NCBI GenBank assembly: GCA_012719855.1
Contig: JAAXZN010000028.1
Span: 1-64,000 of the forward strand
Source of the DNA: Serratia liquefaciens
Lineage (GTDB): Bacteria; Pseudomonadota; Gammaproteobacteria; Enterobacterales; Enterobacteriaceae
Reading direction: 5' to 3'
DNA length: 64,000 nt
The notes under the pieces were generated by a model that saw only the letters and a list, made by a program, of their open reading frames with translations, ran no database searches and had not been told where the DNA came from. Positions 29,029-37,569 of the stretch are shown in pieces; positions within the stretch are counted from its first letter, which is position 1, and each line of letters opens with the position of its first letter. The translations under genes were made by a program, and so were the position numbers.

Positions 29029-29382
29029 ATGCACGTAACTCTTAGCTGCAGCACAATGACGGAAGCACTTTCTGTTAAAAAACTAAAGAAAGTGATTAAT
29101 GATAAAATATCAGAGCTGGTGCCGGCATTGACCAGCGGATTGTTTTTTTATTCTGAAAACGCGCGCTATACCGAAGGTTCATTAGAAATACTTGATATTC
29201 ATGAATTGAGCGACAGCCAGTATTCAATGAGTTACCGCTATAAATGGACAATTTTCAATGCCTGTCTGGATATCAGCGCCGAGGAATACATCAGAGAGAG
29301 TGTCACTTTCAGCGTGGCCGAGTCGGGGCTAATCTTTGACATCATCGATAACTCCCGCCCATCTACCGCAGATGAATTGTAA
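29029..29382 (+). CDS. Hypothetical protein upstream of tomB
   Basis: A 117-residue protein not recognised. It is mixed polar and hydrophobic with no signal peptide or clear membrane segment. It contains a lysine-rich helix (VKKLKKVINDKISEL) and an acidic middle and end. A weak AGG lies 6 nt before the ATG; a second ATG at 29056 would give 108 residues. The codons and flanks are AT-rich compared with acrAB, like neighbouring tomB-hha. It lies 162 bp upstream of tomB on the same strand. It may be a real accessory gene; no function is proposed. Confidence 0.55.
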   Translation: MHVTLSCSTMTEALSVKKLKKVINDKISELVPALTSGLFFYSENARYTEGSLEILDIHELSDSQYSMSYRYKWTIFNACLDISAEEYIRESVTFSVAESGLIFDIIDNSRPSTADEL

Positions 29383-29544
29383 GTTTACGTAATAACAGCA
29401 GGCCAGACGCGGAGAAATGATTTATATTCATTATATGAGAAGTTTATTTTACCACCGTCATTAAGCTACCTCTGTCCATGATGTAAATCAGCTTACTCAC
29501 AGAGTGTTATCAACACCGAAATTAAGACTTACGGAGGGGATGAT

Positions 29545-29913
29545 ATGGATGAGTATTCGCCTAAAAGGCACGATATTGCTCAGCTGAAATTCTTGTGCGA
29601 AAATTTGTATGATGAAGGCATTGCCACGCTGGGCGACAGCCACCACGGCTGGGTGAACGACCCAACGTCTTCCGTCAACCTCCAGCTTAATGAGTTGATT
29701 GAACATATTGCTTCGTTTGTGATGAGTTATAAAATTAAATACATGGACGAAAGTGATTTATCGGAGTTAGTCGAGGAATACCTCGATGATACCTACACGC
29801 TGTTCAGCAGCTACGGTATCAATGATTCCGATCTGCGTCGCTGGCAAAAAACCAAGGCGCGATTATTCAGAATGTTCTCAGGAGAGGGCGTCTGTACGAC
29901 AATGAAAACTTAG
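29545..29913 (+). CDS. tomB: TomB, Hha toxicity modulator (YbaJ)
   Basis: A 122-residue cytosolic protein (E. coli 124) starting MDEYSPKRHDIAQLKFLCE. It neutralises Hha-type toxicity and influences biofilm and conjugation. Acidic conserved blocks are HGWVNDPTSSVNLQLNELIEHI and EYLDDTYTLFSSYGIND. ACGGAGGGG precedes the start. It is followed 56 bp later by hha, the standard pair. Confidence 0.95.
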   Translation: MDEYSPKRHDIAQLKFLCENLYDEGIATLGDSHHGWVNDPTSSVNLQLNELIEHIASFVMSYKIKYMDESDLSELVEEYLDDTYTLFSSYGINDSDLRRWQKTKARLFRMFSGEGVCTTMKT

Positions 29914-29969
29914 GGGATAATTATCCCTAAATTGATTCTATTCTACGGTTTATTACACCAAAGGTTATC

Positions 29970-30173
29970 ATGACTAAAATTGATTATCTGATGCGTTTAC
30001 GTAAATGCACCACGATCGACACCCTTGAACGCGTTATTGAAAAAAATAAGTATGAGCTTTCGGATGACGAGCTGGAGCTGTTTTACTCCGCAGCCGATCA
30101 CCGTCTGGCTGAGCTCACCATGAATAAGCTATACGATAAAATCCCAACGGCCGTGTGGAAATTCGTTCGTTAA
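29970..30173 (+). CDS. hha: Hha, H-NS co-regulator
   Basis: A 67-residue protein (E. coli 72) beginning [20 protein letters not shown], with the family block [19 protein letters not shown]. It binds H-NS and StpA to enhance silencing of AT-rich acquired genes, and forms the toxin-like partner of TomB. The name YmoA is used for the Yersinia orthologue. Confidence 0.95.
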   Translation: MTKIDYLMRLRKCTTIDTLERVIEKNKYELSDDELELFYSAADHRLAELTMNKLYDKIPTAVWKFVR

Positions 30174-30250
30174 TCCTGGCTGAAGCTGCGTTGAGCCGAT
30201 ACATTTGTCGGCCTCAATGTAAAACTTATTCCCGTATTTATCTCATTGAC

Positions 30251-31183
30251 TTACTGCACTTTCATCCGCCGTTGAAAATCCTGCAATAACAATTGGAAAC
30301 ACGCCTCAATTAACACCGGACGATTAGGCTGCGCGCTGCGCATTAACGCCACTGTGCGGCTGAGCATCGGCTGCTGTAGTTGAACGACGGTTAATTCGTC
30401 GTCTTTCAAATGGGTGGTATAAAGCTCAGGTAAAATAGCGACCGCTAATGCGGAACGTACCAATCCGTATAACGTCTCCAGAAAATCCACCTGGTAGCGT
30501 GCAGTTAAATCCAGGCGATGGCTTTCCGCCAATGCCAATACCAATCGGCTGATGTTCCCCTTGGAAAAAACCGCGATATCGCGCCGGGCTAATTGCCGCC
30601 ACGGCAAATGGTGTGATTCCGCCAGAGGATCGTCACGGCGCATGACCACCACAAAGGGATCTTCCTGCAGGGGGTATATTTCCAGCGACTGCGGCACTGA
30701 ACTGTCGAGCGCACCGATACCAAAATCAATCAGGCCGTTCTCTAATTGCAGTAACAGTGAATCATTGGTTTGATCGTGAAATTCTACCCGCAACCGCGGA
30801 AAGTTCGCCGCCAGCAATTGCGGCACGGCCGGAAACAACAACCGGCTGACCGAAGGCACCAACCCGATACGCAAGGTCCCGTCGCCCCCCGCCAACATAA
30901 TGCGCTGCATATCGTCAAAAGACGCCTGCGCCACATTCAGCAACCGCTCGGCATGCGGCAAAATTGCCGCGCCCTGTTCGGTCAGGGTCACTGCGGAAGC
31001 GGTACGGTTCACCAATTTACCGCCCAGCACCAACTCTATCTGCCGCAGCGCGCTACTCAGTGCCGGTTGGCTGATCGCCAAACGGTTCGCGGTATCGGTA
31101 AAATGCCGAAGCCGCGCCAGAGTAACGAAATATTGGATCTGCTTGAGAGACAGCGCAGGCAAGCGGCGCCAGGGTTCAGACAT
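30251..31183 (-). CDS. LysR-family regulator divergent from adenine deaminase
   Basis: A 310-residue LTTR. An N-terminal winged helix-turn-helix (about residues 12-70, with RHFTDTANRLAISQPALSSA) is followed by a substrate-binding effector domain. It is divergent from the ade-permease pair, the classical arrangement for control of that pair, so purine catabolism is a likely but unproven role. The start is the ATG at 31183; the longer frame begins with TTG at 31207 inside a PurR-like site. Confidence 0.88.
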   Translation of the reverse strand: MSEPWRRLPALSLKQIQYFVTLARLRHFTDTANRLAISQPALSSALRQIELVLGGKLVNRTASAVTLTEQGAAILPHAERLLNVAQASFDDMQRIMLAGGDGTLRIGLVPSVSRLLFPAVPQLLAANFPRLRVEFHDQTNDSLLLQLENGLIDFGIGALDSSVPQSLEIYPLQEDPFVVVMRRDDPLAESHHLPWRQLARRDIAVFSKGNISRLVLALAESHRLDLTARYQVDFLETLYGLVRSALAVAILPELYTTHLKDDELTVVQLQQPMLSRTVALMRSAQPNRPVLIEACFQLLLQDFQRRMKVQ

Positions 31184-31206
31184 GTCAGGTTTCCATTCGC
31201 CAACCA

Positions 31207-31239
31207 AGTAAACGTTTGCGACAGCATAAACGTTTCTTA
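31207..31239. promoter_or_regulatory. Tandem PurR-like boxes between lysR and ade
   Basis: Two copies of the palindromic core AAACGTTT (31210-31217 and 31228-31235) are spaced 18 bp centre to centre. The first reads AGTAAACGTTTGCGAC, close to the PurR consensus ACGCAAACGTTTGCGT; the second is ATAAACGTTTCTTA. The setting, a purine salvage operon, supports PurR control. Confidence 0.5.
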
Positions 31240-31321
31240 TCAGGCAATAAATTAAATCATCTGTGCAAAGCCTGCCCGCCCCCCTAGAGTAACAACCCTG
31301 TCATCATGCCGGGTAATTACC

Positions 31322-33109
31322 ATGACCACTCCTTGTACCAGCGCGGTCGAACGCCGACGCGCGGTGAAGGCCGCATTAGGCCAACTTCCTTTTGATTTGC
31401 TGCTGACAAACGCCTCACTGGTCGATATGGCCACCGGTGAAATCCGCAGCGCCGATGTCGGCATCGTTGGCGCACTGATTGCCAGCGTCCATCCCTGCGG
31501 CACAATGACCGAAGCCTTGCAGACACAAGATTTGGCCGGCGCTTATCTGAGCCCCGGCCTGATTGACACCCACGTACATGTTGAAAGCTCGCACCTGCCT
31601 CCGGAAGGTTACGCCGAAATCGTCGTTGCCCAAGGCACCACCACCATTTTCTGGGATCCGCACGAACTGGCCAACGTGCTCGGCGTTGAGGGTGTGCGTT
31701 ACGCGGTCGACGCCAGCCGTGGTTTGCCGCTCAGGGTGATCTGTGCAGCGCCTTCAAGCGTCCCTTCCACTCCAGGGTTGGAAATGTCCGGCGCTGATTT
31801 CGGCGGCCATGAAATGGAAACCATGCTGGCCTGGCCGGAAGTCGGCGGAGTTGCCGAGGTCATGGACATGCACGGCGTGTTGAACGGCAGCGAACGCATG
31901 CTGGATATCCTCAACGCCGGGCTGAACAGCGGCAAGTTGATCGAAGGTCACGCACGTGGGCTGAACGGCGCTCAGCTTCAGGCCTATCTGGCCGCGGGCG
32001 TGACGTCCGACCATGAGCTGACCTCCGGAGCCGACGCGCTGGAGAAACTACGCGCTGGATTGACGCTGGAGATCAGAGGCTCTCACCCTTACCTGCTGCC
32101 CGAGATCGTTGCAGCACTGAAAACGCTGCCGCACCTGTCCTCGCAGGTCACCGTCTGCACCGACGATGTGCCGCCGGATATGTTGCTGCAAAAAGGCGGC
32201 ATTGTGGCATTACTCAATATGCTGATCGAGCAGGGGATGTCGGGAACCGACGTATTGCGGATGGCGACACTCAACGCCGCTATTCGCTTGCAACGCAACG
32301 ATCTCGGGTTGATTGCCGCGGGCCGCATTGCCGATCTGGTGGTCTTTGATTCGCTCACTCAACTGAGTGCAAGGCAGGTCTACGTCGCAGGAAAGCTGAT
32401 GGCGCAGAACGGAAAAATGCTGACACCGCTCAGTGCAAACCCGAAAGTAACGGTGCCGCGCGATACGCTGCGGCTTCCCCCGCTGGCTGCAAAAGATTTC
32501 ATCTTGAAAGTCCCGGCGATCCGCCACGGTAAAGCCACCCTGCGCCACATTAAAGGCGCGCGTTTTACCCAGTGGAACGAAACCACCGTCGAGGTTCGCG
32601 ACGGCGAAGTGCAGATCCCGGACGGCTTTAGCCTGATCTGGGTGCAACATCGCCATGGTCGCCACCAGGCCACCCCGCAACTTGCGCTGTTGGAAGGCTG
32701 GGGGGAACTGCGCGGTGCCATCGCCACCAGCTACTCACACGACTCGCATAACCTGGTGGTTCTGGGCCGTGACGCAGCCGATATGGCGCGGGCGGCCAAT
32801 GCCCTGATCGCCTGCGGTGGCGGCATGGCCTTAAGTCAAAACGGGGAAATCCTGGCCCAGGTGGCGATGCCGATTGCCGGCATGCTTTCCGATCTGCCTG
32901 CCGCAGAACTGGCACAACAATTTAAAAAACTGCGCGATCTGAGCGCACAAATCGCCGACTGGGAACCGCCCTACCGGGTTTTCAAGGCAATTGAGGGCAC
33001 CTGCCTGGCGTGCAACGCCGGGCCGCACCTGACCGATCTCGGCCTGACCGACGGCACCACGCGCCAAATTGTCGATCCGCTGATCGCCTGCTGGGAAACC
33101 CCGGCATAA
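31322..33109 (+). CDS. ade: Adenine deaminase
   Basis: Hydrolyses adenine to hypoxanthine and ammonia; cytosolic, metal-dependent, amidohydrolase superfamily. It is 595 residues (E. coli Ade 588). The metal-binding HVHVESSHL motif is at about residue 83, GHARGL at about residue 211, and the C-terminal adenine deaminase domain includes YSHDSHN. It is followed 40 bp later by an NCS2 permease in what looks like a two-gene uptake-and-salvage operon. Confidence 0.95.
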   Translation: MTTPCTSAVERRRAVKAALGQLPFDLLLTNASLVDMATGEIRSADVGIVGALIASVHPCGTMTEALQTQDLAGAYLSPGLIDTHVHVESSHLPPEGYAEIVVAQGTTTIFWDPHELANVLGVEGVRYAVDASRGLPLRVICAAPSSVPSTPGLEMSGADFGGHEMETMLAWPEVGGVAEVMDMHGVLNGSERMLDILNAGLNSGKLIEGHARGLNGAQLQAYLAAGVTSDHELTSGADALEKLRAGLTLEIRGSHPYLLPEIVAALKTLPHLSSQVTVCTDDVPPDMLLQKGGIVALLNMLIEQGMSGTDVLRMATLNAAIRLQRNDLGLIAAGRIADLVVFDSLTQLSARQVYVAGKLMAQNGKMLTPLSANPKVTVPRDTLRLPPLAAKDFILKVPAIRHGKATLRHIKGARFTQWNETTVEVRDGEVQIPDGFSLIWVQHRHGRHQATPQLALLEGWGELRGAIATSYSHDSHNLVVLGRDAADMARAANALIACGGGMALSQNGEILAQVAMPIAGMLSDLPAAELAQQFKKLRDLSAQIADWEPPYRVFKAIEGTCLACNAGPHLTDLGLTDGTTRQIVDPLIACWETPA

Positions 33110-33149
33110 AAATAATCATAATAATGAGATAGCAACGGAGATTGTCTAT

Positions 33150-34493
33150 ATGGCTGAGAATTCAGTAAATGCTCCAACACCAGGGGGCTGGCTGCAACGG
33201 CGTTTTCAACTGCATGCGCGGCAAAGTAATGTCAAAACCGAATGCCTGGCCGGTATCACCGGTTTTCTGGCTGCGGCCTATTTGTTGGTGGTGATCCCCG
33301 GATTGCTGGCCATCGGCGGCATGGATAAGGGCGCAGTGACCACCGGCACCATTCTGGTGTTTGTGATCGGCACCCTGCTTATGGCGTTTTACGGTAATCT
33401 GCCGTTTATCGTTGGCCCGGGTATCGGCGGTTCGGTGTTGGTCGGCGTGACGCTGGCGGGCAGTGAAGGCATAGGGTGGCAGATTGGTCTGGGTATCGCC
33501 TGCTGGTCCGGCATTTTGTTTTTTGCCCTGACTCGTCTTGGGCTGCGCGAGGTGGTTACCCGCTCGGTGCCGCAGTCCATCAAGCTGGGGCTGACCGCCT
33601 CTATCGGGTTATTTGTTGCGGTACTGGGATTTCGTAACGCCGGGCTGGTGCTGGCCAATGCCAAATCCAATGCGCTGATGCTGGGTGACTTCACGGCACC
33701 CGGTGCGCTGGTTGCCCTGTGCGGCCTGTTTCTGGCCATTGCCCTACAGGCTCGACGCATCCCCGGCGCGATTTTGTGGGCGATCCTGGTCGCGACCCTG
33801 GTGGGGATTCCATTCGGCGTCACGCACCTTCCCGCCAGTCTGATGGCAATGCCACACTCATTGGCCCCAGTGCTCGGCCACGTCGATATGATTGGTGCAT
33901 TGAATATCGCCTTCCTGCCCTACCTGTTTGTCTTTTTCGCCTCGGAGTTTTTCTCCACCATGGGGACCACGCTCGCCGTCGGCGGTGAAGCCGGATTACT
34001 CGACGAACACGGCAACATGTCGCACATCAACCGGCCCTTTATGGTGGATTCTATCGCTGCAGCACTGGGGCCCTGGGTTGGTATACCAGCCGCCACGGCG
34101 CTGATCGAATCGTCAGCCGCCGCCGAAGCCGGTGGCAAGACTGGATTAACGGCGCTGGCGGCAGCCATCATGTTCTTGCTGATGCTGCTGTTTACCCCCA
34201 TTGCCCTGATGATCCCTAAAGAGGCCACTGCACCGGCATTGATCCTGATCGGCCTGAATATGTTCAGCGGATTGCGCAAAGTCGATTTGGCCAACTTTAC
34301 CGACGGCCTGCCTGTACTGATGATGGTGATGATCACGCTGATTGCCAACAGCTTCGGTACCGGTATCGCCGGTGGGCTGCTGTTTTATATCATCATCAAG
34401 GTGATTGCCGGCAAATGGCGTGAAGTCCCGGTCGGACTTTATCTGTTGGCTATCCCGCTGGCGTACTACTTCGCTACGTTGGTGAAGCACTGA
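33150..34493 (+). CDS. NCS2-family purine permease
   Basis: A 447-residue inner-membrane protein with about 12-14 membrane segments, of the AzgA-like branch of NCS2 nucleobase:proton symporters. It carries GPGIGGSVLVG near the N-terminus and FASEFFSTMGTTLAVGGEAG in the middle, the conserved core motif of the branch. Pairing with ade suggests adenine and perhaps hypoxanthine or guanine import. GGAGATTG precedes the ATG. Confidence 0.9.
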   Translation: MAENSVNAPTPGGWLQRRFQLHARQSNVKTECLAGITGFLAAAYLLVVIPGLLAIGGMDKGAVTTGTILVFVIGTLLMAFYGNLPFIVGPGIGGSVLVGVTLAGSEGIGWQIGLGIACWSGILFFALTRLGLREVVTRSVPQSIKLGLTASIGLFVAVLGFRNAGLVLANAKSNALMLGDFTAPGALVALCGLFLAIALQARRIPGAILWAILVATLVGIPFGVTHLPASLMAMPHSLAPVLGHVDMIGALNIAFLPYLFVFFASEFFSTMGTTLAVGGEAGLLDEHGNMSHINRPFMVDSIAAALGPWVGIPAATALIESSAAAEAGGKTGLTALAAAIMFLLMLLFTPIALMIPKEATAPALILIGLNMFSGLRKVDLANFTDGLPVLMMVMITLIANSFGTGIAGGLLFYIIIKVIAGKWREVPVGLYLLAIPLAYYFATLVKH

Positions 34494-34602
34494 GGTGAAT
34501 CGCTGGCGAGCAATCGGCGCCGGCAGTTTTCCCGCTACGCATTAACGGACGATGCCAAGGCAAGAGATGAGCTAAAGAAGAGAATGGTGTGACGCTGAAA
34601 TT

Positions 34603-34715
34603 GGTGGAGGCCCTGCCAGCTACATCCCGGCACACACGTCACCTGCTGCGGCTGCTTCCTTCCGGATCTGACCGAGTTCACAAGTTAGTGTTGCGGGAGA
34701 ACCAACAGGGCCCCC
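34603..34715 (-). ncRNA. ffs: 4.5S RNA, signal recognition particle RNA
   Basis: About 113 nt. The - strand begins GGGGGCCCTGTTGGTTC and ends CTGGCAGGGCCTCCACC; the ends pair to close the long hairpin. The conserved Ffh-binding apical domain GGTCAGATCCGGAAGGAAGC is present. The RNA works with Ffh to target inner-membrane proteins. The position next to atl (ybaZ) is the same as in E. coli. The 3' end is set by comparison and may vary by one or two bases. Confidence 0.96.
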
Positions 34716-34864
34716 ATTGACGGCTTCTGGTACTGCGAAGCGGTGGGCATTATCGGTGATGGCCAGCCAAATAGCAAGCCAACCGGGGCCAACCGCTGTT
34801 TTCTTACCCACCTCGGCTGTGGCACACTTTGATCTTGGGATTTCGCTGCAGCAGGAACACAGAA

Positions 34865-35179
34865 ATGGAACCAGAAGACGCCTCGTTCAGCCAGCGCGTG
34901 TTTCACGTGGTGGCCGCCATTCCTTATGGCAAAGTGACGACCTACGGTGAGGTAGCGCGCCTGGCCGGTTCACCACGTGCGGCACGTCAGGTGGGGGGCG
35001 TATTGCGTCGCCTGCCGGAAGGCAGCAGCCTGCCCTGGCATCGGGTGATTAACCGGCACGGGCAAATTTCGCAGCAGGGGGAGGATTTCCAACGCCAACG
35101 TCAGGCATTGCTTGCGGAAGGGATCATTTTTGGCGCCCACAGCACGGTGGATCTGTTGGTTTACGGCTGGCGCTGGTGA
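34865..35179 (+). CDS. atl: Atl (YbaZ), alkyltransferase-like DNA-binding protein
   Basis: A 104-residue member of the MGMT C-terminal-domain family. The usual catalytic PCHRV is PWHRV (about residue 58), so it cannot accept alkyl groups. Family members bind O6-alkylguanine and hand it to nucleotide excision repair. The DNA-binding wing TYGEVARLAGSPRAARQVGG is intact. The start is at 34865 (MEPEDASFS), preceded by GCAGGAA. Confidence 0.92.
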   Translation: MEPEDASFSQRVFHVVAAIPYGKVTTYGEVARLAGSPRAARQVGGVLRRLPEGSSLPWHRVINRHGQISQQGEDFQRQRQALLAEGIIFGAHSTVDLLVYGWRW

Positions 35180-35180
35180 T

Positions 35181-35214
35181 AAAAAAACAGCCTTTGGCCG
35201 GAGCACAAAGGCTG
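35181..35214 (-). terminator. ybaY/atl convergent terminator
   Basis: ACAGCCTTTG (35187-35196) and CAAAGGCTGT (35205-35214) form a 10-bp stem. On the - strand it is followed by seven T (35181-35187 reversed). It lies about 30 nt after the ybaY stop and directly after the atl stop. Confidence 0.85.
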
Positions 35215-35244
35215 TTGATAGCTTACGGCTTCAGGACCACCGGA

Positions 35245-35736
35245 TTACGGCATCGCCGTTGGCGTCGCCTGAACCGGAATGCCTTGCACCGGAACCAGCA
35301 GCAGGTCGGCACGGGTGCCGTTACGGTTCACCACTTCCTGGATAGTGTCGGTAATAAAGATCAGCTGCCCATTAACCGTGATTGCCGCGCTCAGGATAAT
35401 GCGCGCATTAGGCTGAATATCGGCCGGGTTGAACGGCAGTACAAAATTAAACGGCGCTTGTTTGCCGTCGGTACGTACCGCACGCTGGGCAATCACTTTA
35501 GACGGAGCGTCCGCCAGTGAAGCATCAGAGAGCGTGACGGTCAGTATCGCATCCGGCGGCAGCGCAATGCGCTGGCGAATGTTAACCGAACCAGTCACCG
35601 CCGGGCCCTGAATCTGCGTTTGTGCAATCGCCGCGCTTCCCGCCGTTGGAGTAGGCACATTGGCACTCTTCTGGGCACAGCCAGCCAGAGTGAGGGTTAA
35701 TGCTGCAGCTCCACCTACGATTTGCCAGAGTTTCAT
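35245..35736 (-). CDS. ybaY: YbaY, putative outer-membrane lipoprotein
   Basis: A 163-residue lipoprotein. The signal peptide ends in the lipobox LTLAGC with cysteine at about residue 19. The body is a YbaY/YscW-type beta-sandwich with the motif LPPDAILTVTLSDASLADAP. The start at 35736 is preceded by AAGGAG; the longest frame is 29 codons too long. It is shorter than E. coli YbaY (190), lacking most of its proline- and threonine-rich tail. Function is unknown; it may relate to glycan or secretin-pilotin-like roles. Confidence 0.9.
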   Translation of the reverse strand: MKLWQIVGGAAALTLTLAGCAQKSANVPTPTAGSAAIAQTQIQGPAVTGSVNIRQRIALPPDAILTVTLSDASLADAPSKVIAQRAVRTDGKQAPFNFVLPFNPADIQPNARIILSAAITVNGQLIFITDTIQEVVNRNGTRADLLLVPVQGIPVQATPTAMP

Positions 35737-35966
35737 GGATCGGTCTCCTTTTTTATTATCAACACGTTGGTGGCTTCCACCACCCCACTCATTAAACTTA
35801 GCACAAAACACTGAAAAATCCATTTAACACTGCCTATTAATCACTTACCTCCCTAATAATGTTCAGCATTCAGCCAATTTTCTCTGTGCCATAACGCAAT
35901 ATATTGACGTCTTACCGTGATATTCCGCACACTGAGCAAAATGATTATTATAAGGGTAGTAACTTT

Positions 35967-36830
35967 ATGAGCCAGGCACTGCAAAACCTCCTTGATCTGC
36001 TGGATCTGGAGAAAATCGAAGAAGGGTTGTTCCGCGGCCAAAGCGAAGATCTGGGGCTCCGTCAGGTATTCGGCGGTCAGGTGGTTGGTCAGGCACTGTA
36101 TGCCGCCAAACAGACGGTTCCGGCAGAGCGGAGCGTACACTCATTCCACAGCTATTTTCTGCGTCCAGGCGACAGCAGCAAGCCGATTATCTACGACGTG
36201 GAAATCCTGCGCGACGGTAACAGTTTTAGCGCCCGTCGCGTCAGCGCCATTCAACATGGCAAGCCGATTTTCTATATGACCGCCTCTTTCCAAAGTCCGG
36301 AAGAAGGGTTTGAACATCAGAACACCATGCCGGATGTGCCACCGCCGGAAGGGCTGATGTCCGAATCGGACATTGCCCAAAAGTTGTCGCACATGCTGCC
36401 GGATAAAGTGCGTGAAAAGTTTATCGGGCAGAAGCCGATTGAAATGCGCCCGGTCAAATTCCACAACCCACTGAAGGGTAGCGTGGAGGAGCCGCACCGC
36501 TACGTTTGGTTCCGCGCCAACGGCACCATGCCGGACGATCTGCGCATCCACCAATATTTGCTGGGTTACGCGTCAGATTTTAACTTCCTGCCGACGGCGT
36601 TGCAGCCACATGGCGTAGGCTTCCTGGAGCCGGGTATGCAGGTGGCAACGATCGACCACTCAATGTGGTTCCACCGCCCTTTCAGCATGGATGACTGGTT
36701 GTTGTACGTGGTCGAAAGCACCTCCGCTTCCGGCGCCCGTGGATTTGTACGCGGACAATTTTATACCCGTGACGGCGTTCTGGTCGCCACAACGGTGCAG
36801 GAAGGCGGCATCCGCCAGCGCGAAGCCTAA
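35967..36830 (+). CDS. tesB: Acyl-CoA thioesterase II
   Basis: A 287-residue double-hotdog thioesterase (E. coli 286), a cytosolic broad-range acyl-CoA hydrolase. The start is [20 protein letters not shown] at 35967; 21 upstream codons are discarded. Motifs [19 protein letters not shown] and [12 protein letters not shown] are in the first hotdog, and [10 protein letters not shown] in the second holds the catalytic aspartate. It is monocistronic with its own terminator. Confidence 0.96.
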   Translation: MSQALQNLLDLLDLEKIEEGLFRGQSEDLGLRQVFGGQVVGQALYAAKQTVPAERSVHSFHSYFLRPGDSSKPIIYDVEILRDGNSFSARRVSAIQHGKPIFYMTASFQSPEEGFEHQNTMPDVPPPEGLMSESDIAQKLSHMLPDKVREKFIGQKPIEMRPVKFHNPLKGSVEEPHRYVWFRANGTMPDDLRIHQYLLGYASDFNFLPTALQPHGVGFLEPGMQVATIDHSMWFHRPFSMDDWLLYVVESTSASGARGFVRGQFYTRDGVLVATTVQEGGIRQREA

Positions 36831-36850
36831 GAAACTCACCCTTCAATGGC

Positions 36851-36877
36851 ATGCCAGCCCGGTTGGCTGGCATTTTT
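36851..36877 (+). terminator. tesB: tesB terminator
   Basis: ATGCCAGCC (36851-36859) and GGCTGGCAT (36865-36873) form a 9-bp stem followed by TTTTTG. Confidence 0.88.
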
Positions 36878-36911
36878 GCTTTGTACCTTCACAAATGGGC
36901 CGGTGCCCTGA

Positions 36912-37511
36912 TCAGGCAAAGGCTCCCGGAGCTGAATCCCGCATGTCTTGCAACCACTTGATGACTTGAGCGGCCGCTCTGTTCGCAGGGAAAACGGGAT
37001 AGAACACGTGTTCAATCGTGCCATCCTTGATGATCAGCGTTAAACGCTTAATCAGCCGTATGCCTTCCACGTTCATCGTGGGTAAACGCAAGGCGTCGAC
37101 CAATGCAAACTCAGCATCGCTCAAGATGGGGAAAGTCAGCCTGAGTCGGTCAGACAGCTCTCTCTGATAATCCTTGGTTTGCGTGCTCAACCCAAAGATC
37201 CTGATCCCGAAGGCGGCAAACACCTCCTTTTCGGCCTGAAACGATAAAGTTTGCGCTGTACAGCCGCGAGCACCAGGGATAGCGTCCCAACCTGCCGGTA
37301 AATTGACGTGAGGCACACCGGTCCTCGGATAGGCATAGACAACCGTACGCCCCGGCAAGACTGACAGGTCGACCCTCTCACCAAACGTGGAGTGAAAACG
37401 CAGGGCCGGCATTGGCATGCCAACCAGATGATCGGCCGCACCGTCATCCACCGGGCATGGCAGGTCGTCTGGCAAGAACGCGGGATTGTCCATGTGATGT
37501 GTATTCGCCAT
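36912..37511 (-). CDS. Peroxiredoxin, AhpC/TSA family
   Basis: A 199-residue thioredoxin-fold protein. The probable peroxidatic cysteine is in PGARGCTAQTLSF (about residue 83), resembling the BCP-type TPGCTxQ motif. It is separated from the preceding YPRTG strand by an insert containing GVPHVNLPAGWD. Conserved downstream block: FPILSDAEFALVDALRLPT. No second nearby cysteine is visible in the usual resolving position, so it may be 1-Cys or use an external thiol. GGGAGCC precedes the ATG. It is monocistronic, opposite tesB. The substrate (H2O2 or organic peroxide) is not readable. Confidence 0.8.
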   Translation of the reverse strand: MANTHHMDNPAFLPDDLPCPVDDGAADHLVGMPMPALRFHSTFGERVDLSVLPGRTVVYAYPRTGVPHVNLPAGWDAIPGARGCTAQTLSFQAEKEVFAAFGIRIFGLSTQTKDYQRELSDRLRLTFPILSDAEFALVDALRLPTMNVEGIRLIKRLTLIIKDGTIEHVFYPVFPANRAAAQVIKWLQDMRDSAPGAFA

Positions 37512-37569
37512 GCTCTGGCTCCCTATTCAAATAAAAATACTTCCTCATAGATCGACGAAGCGTTAACGC

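Noticed and set aside
34620-34906. Short open frames over the ffs region
   Set aside because: They overlap the 4.5S RNA gene, whose structure and sequence are unmistakable.
34865-35179. A functional O6-alkylguanine methyltransferase
   Set aside because: The acceptor cysteine is replaced by tryptophan (PWHRV), which places the protein in the alkyltransferase-like group.
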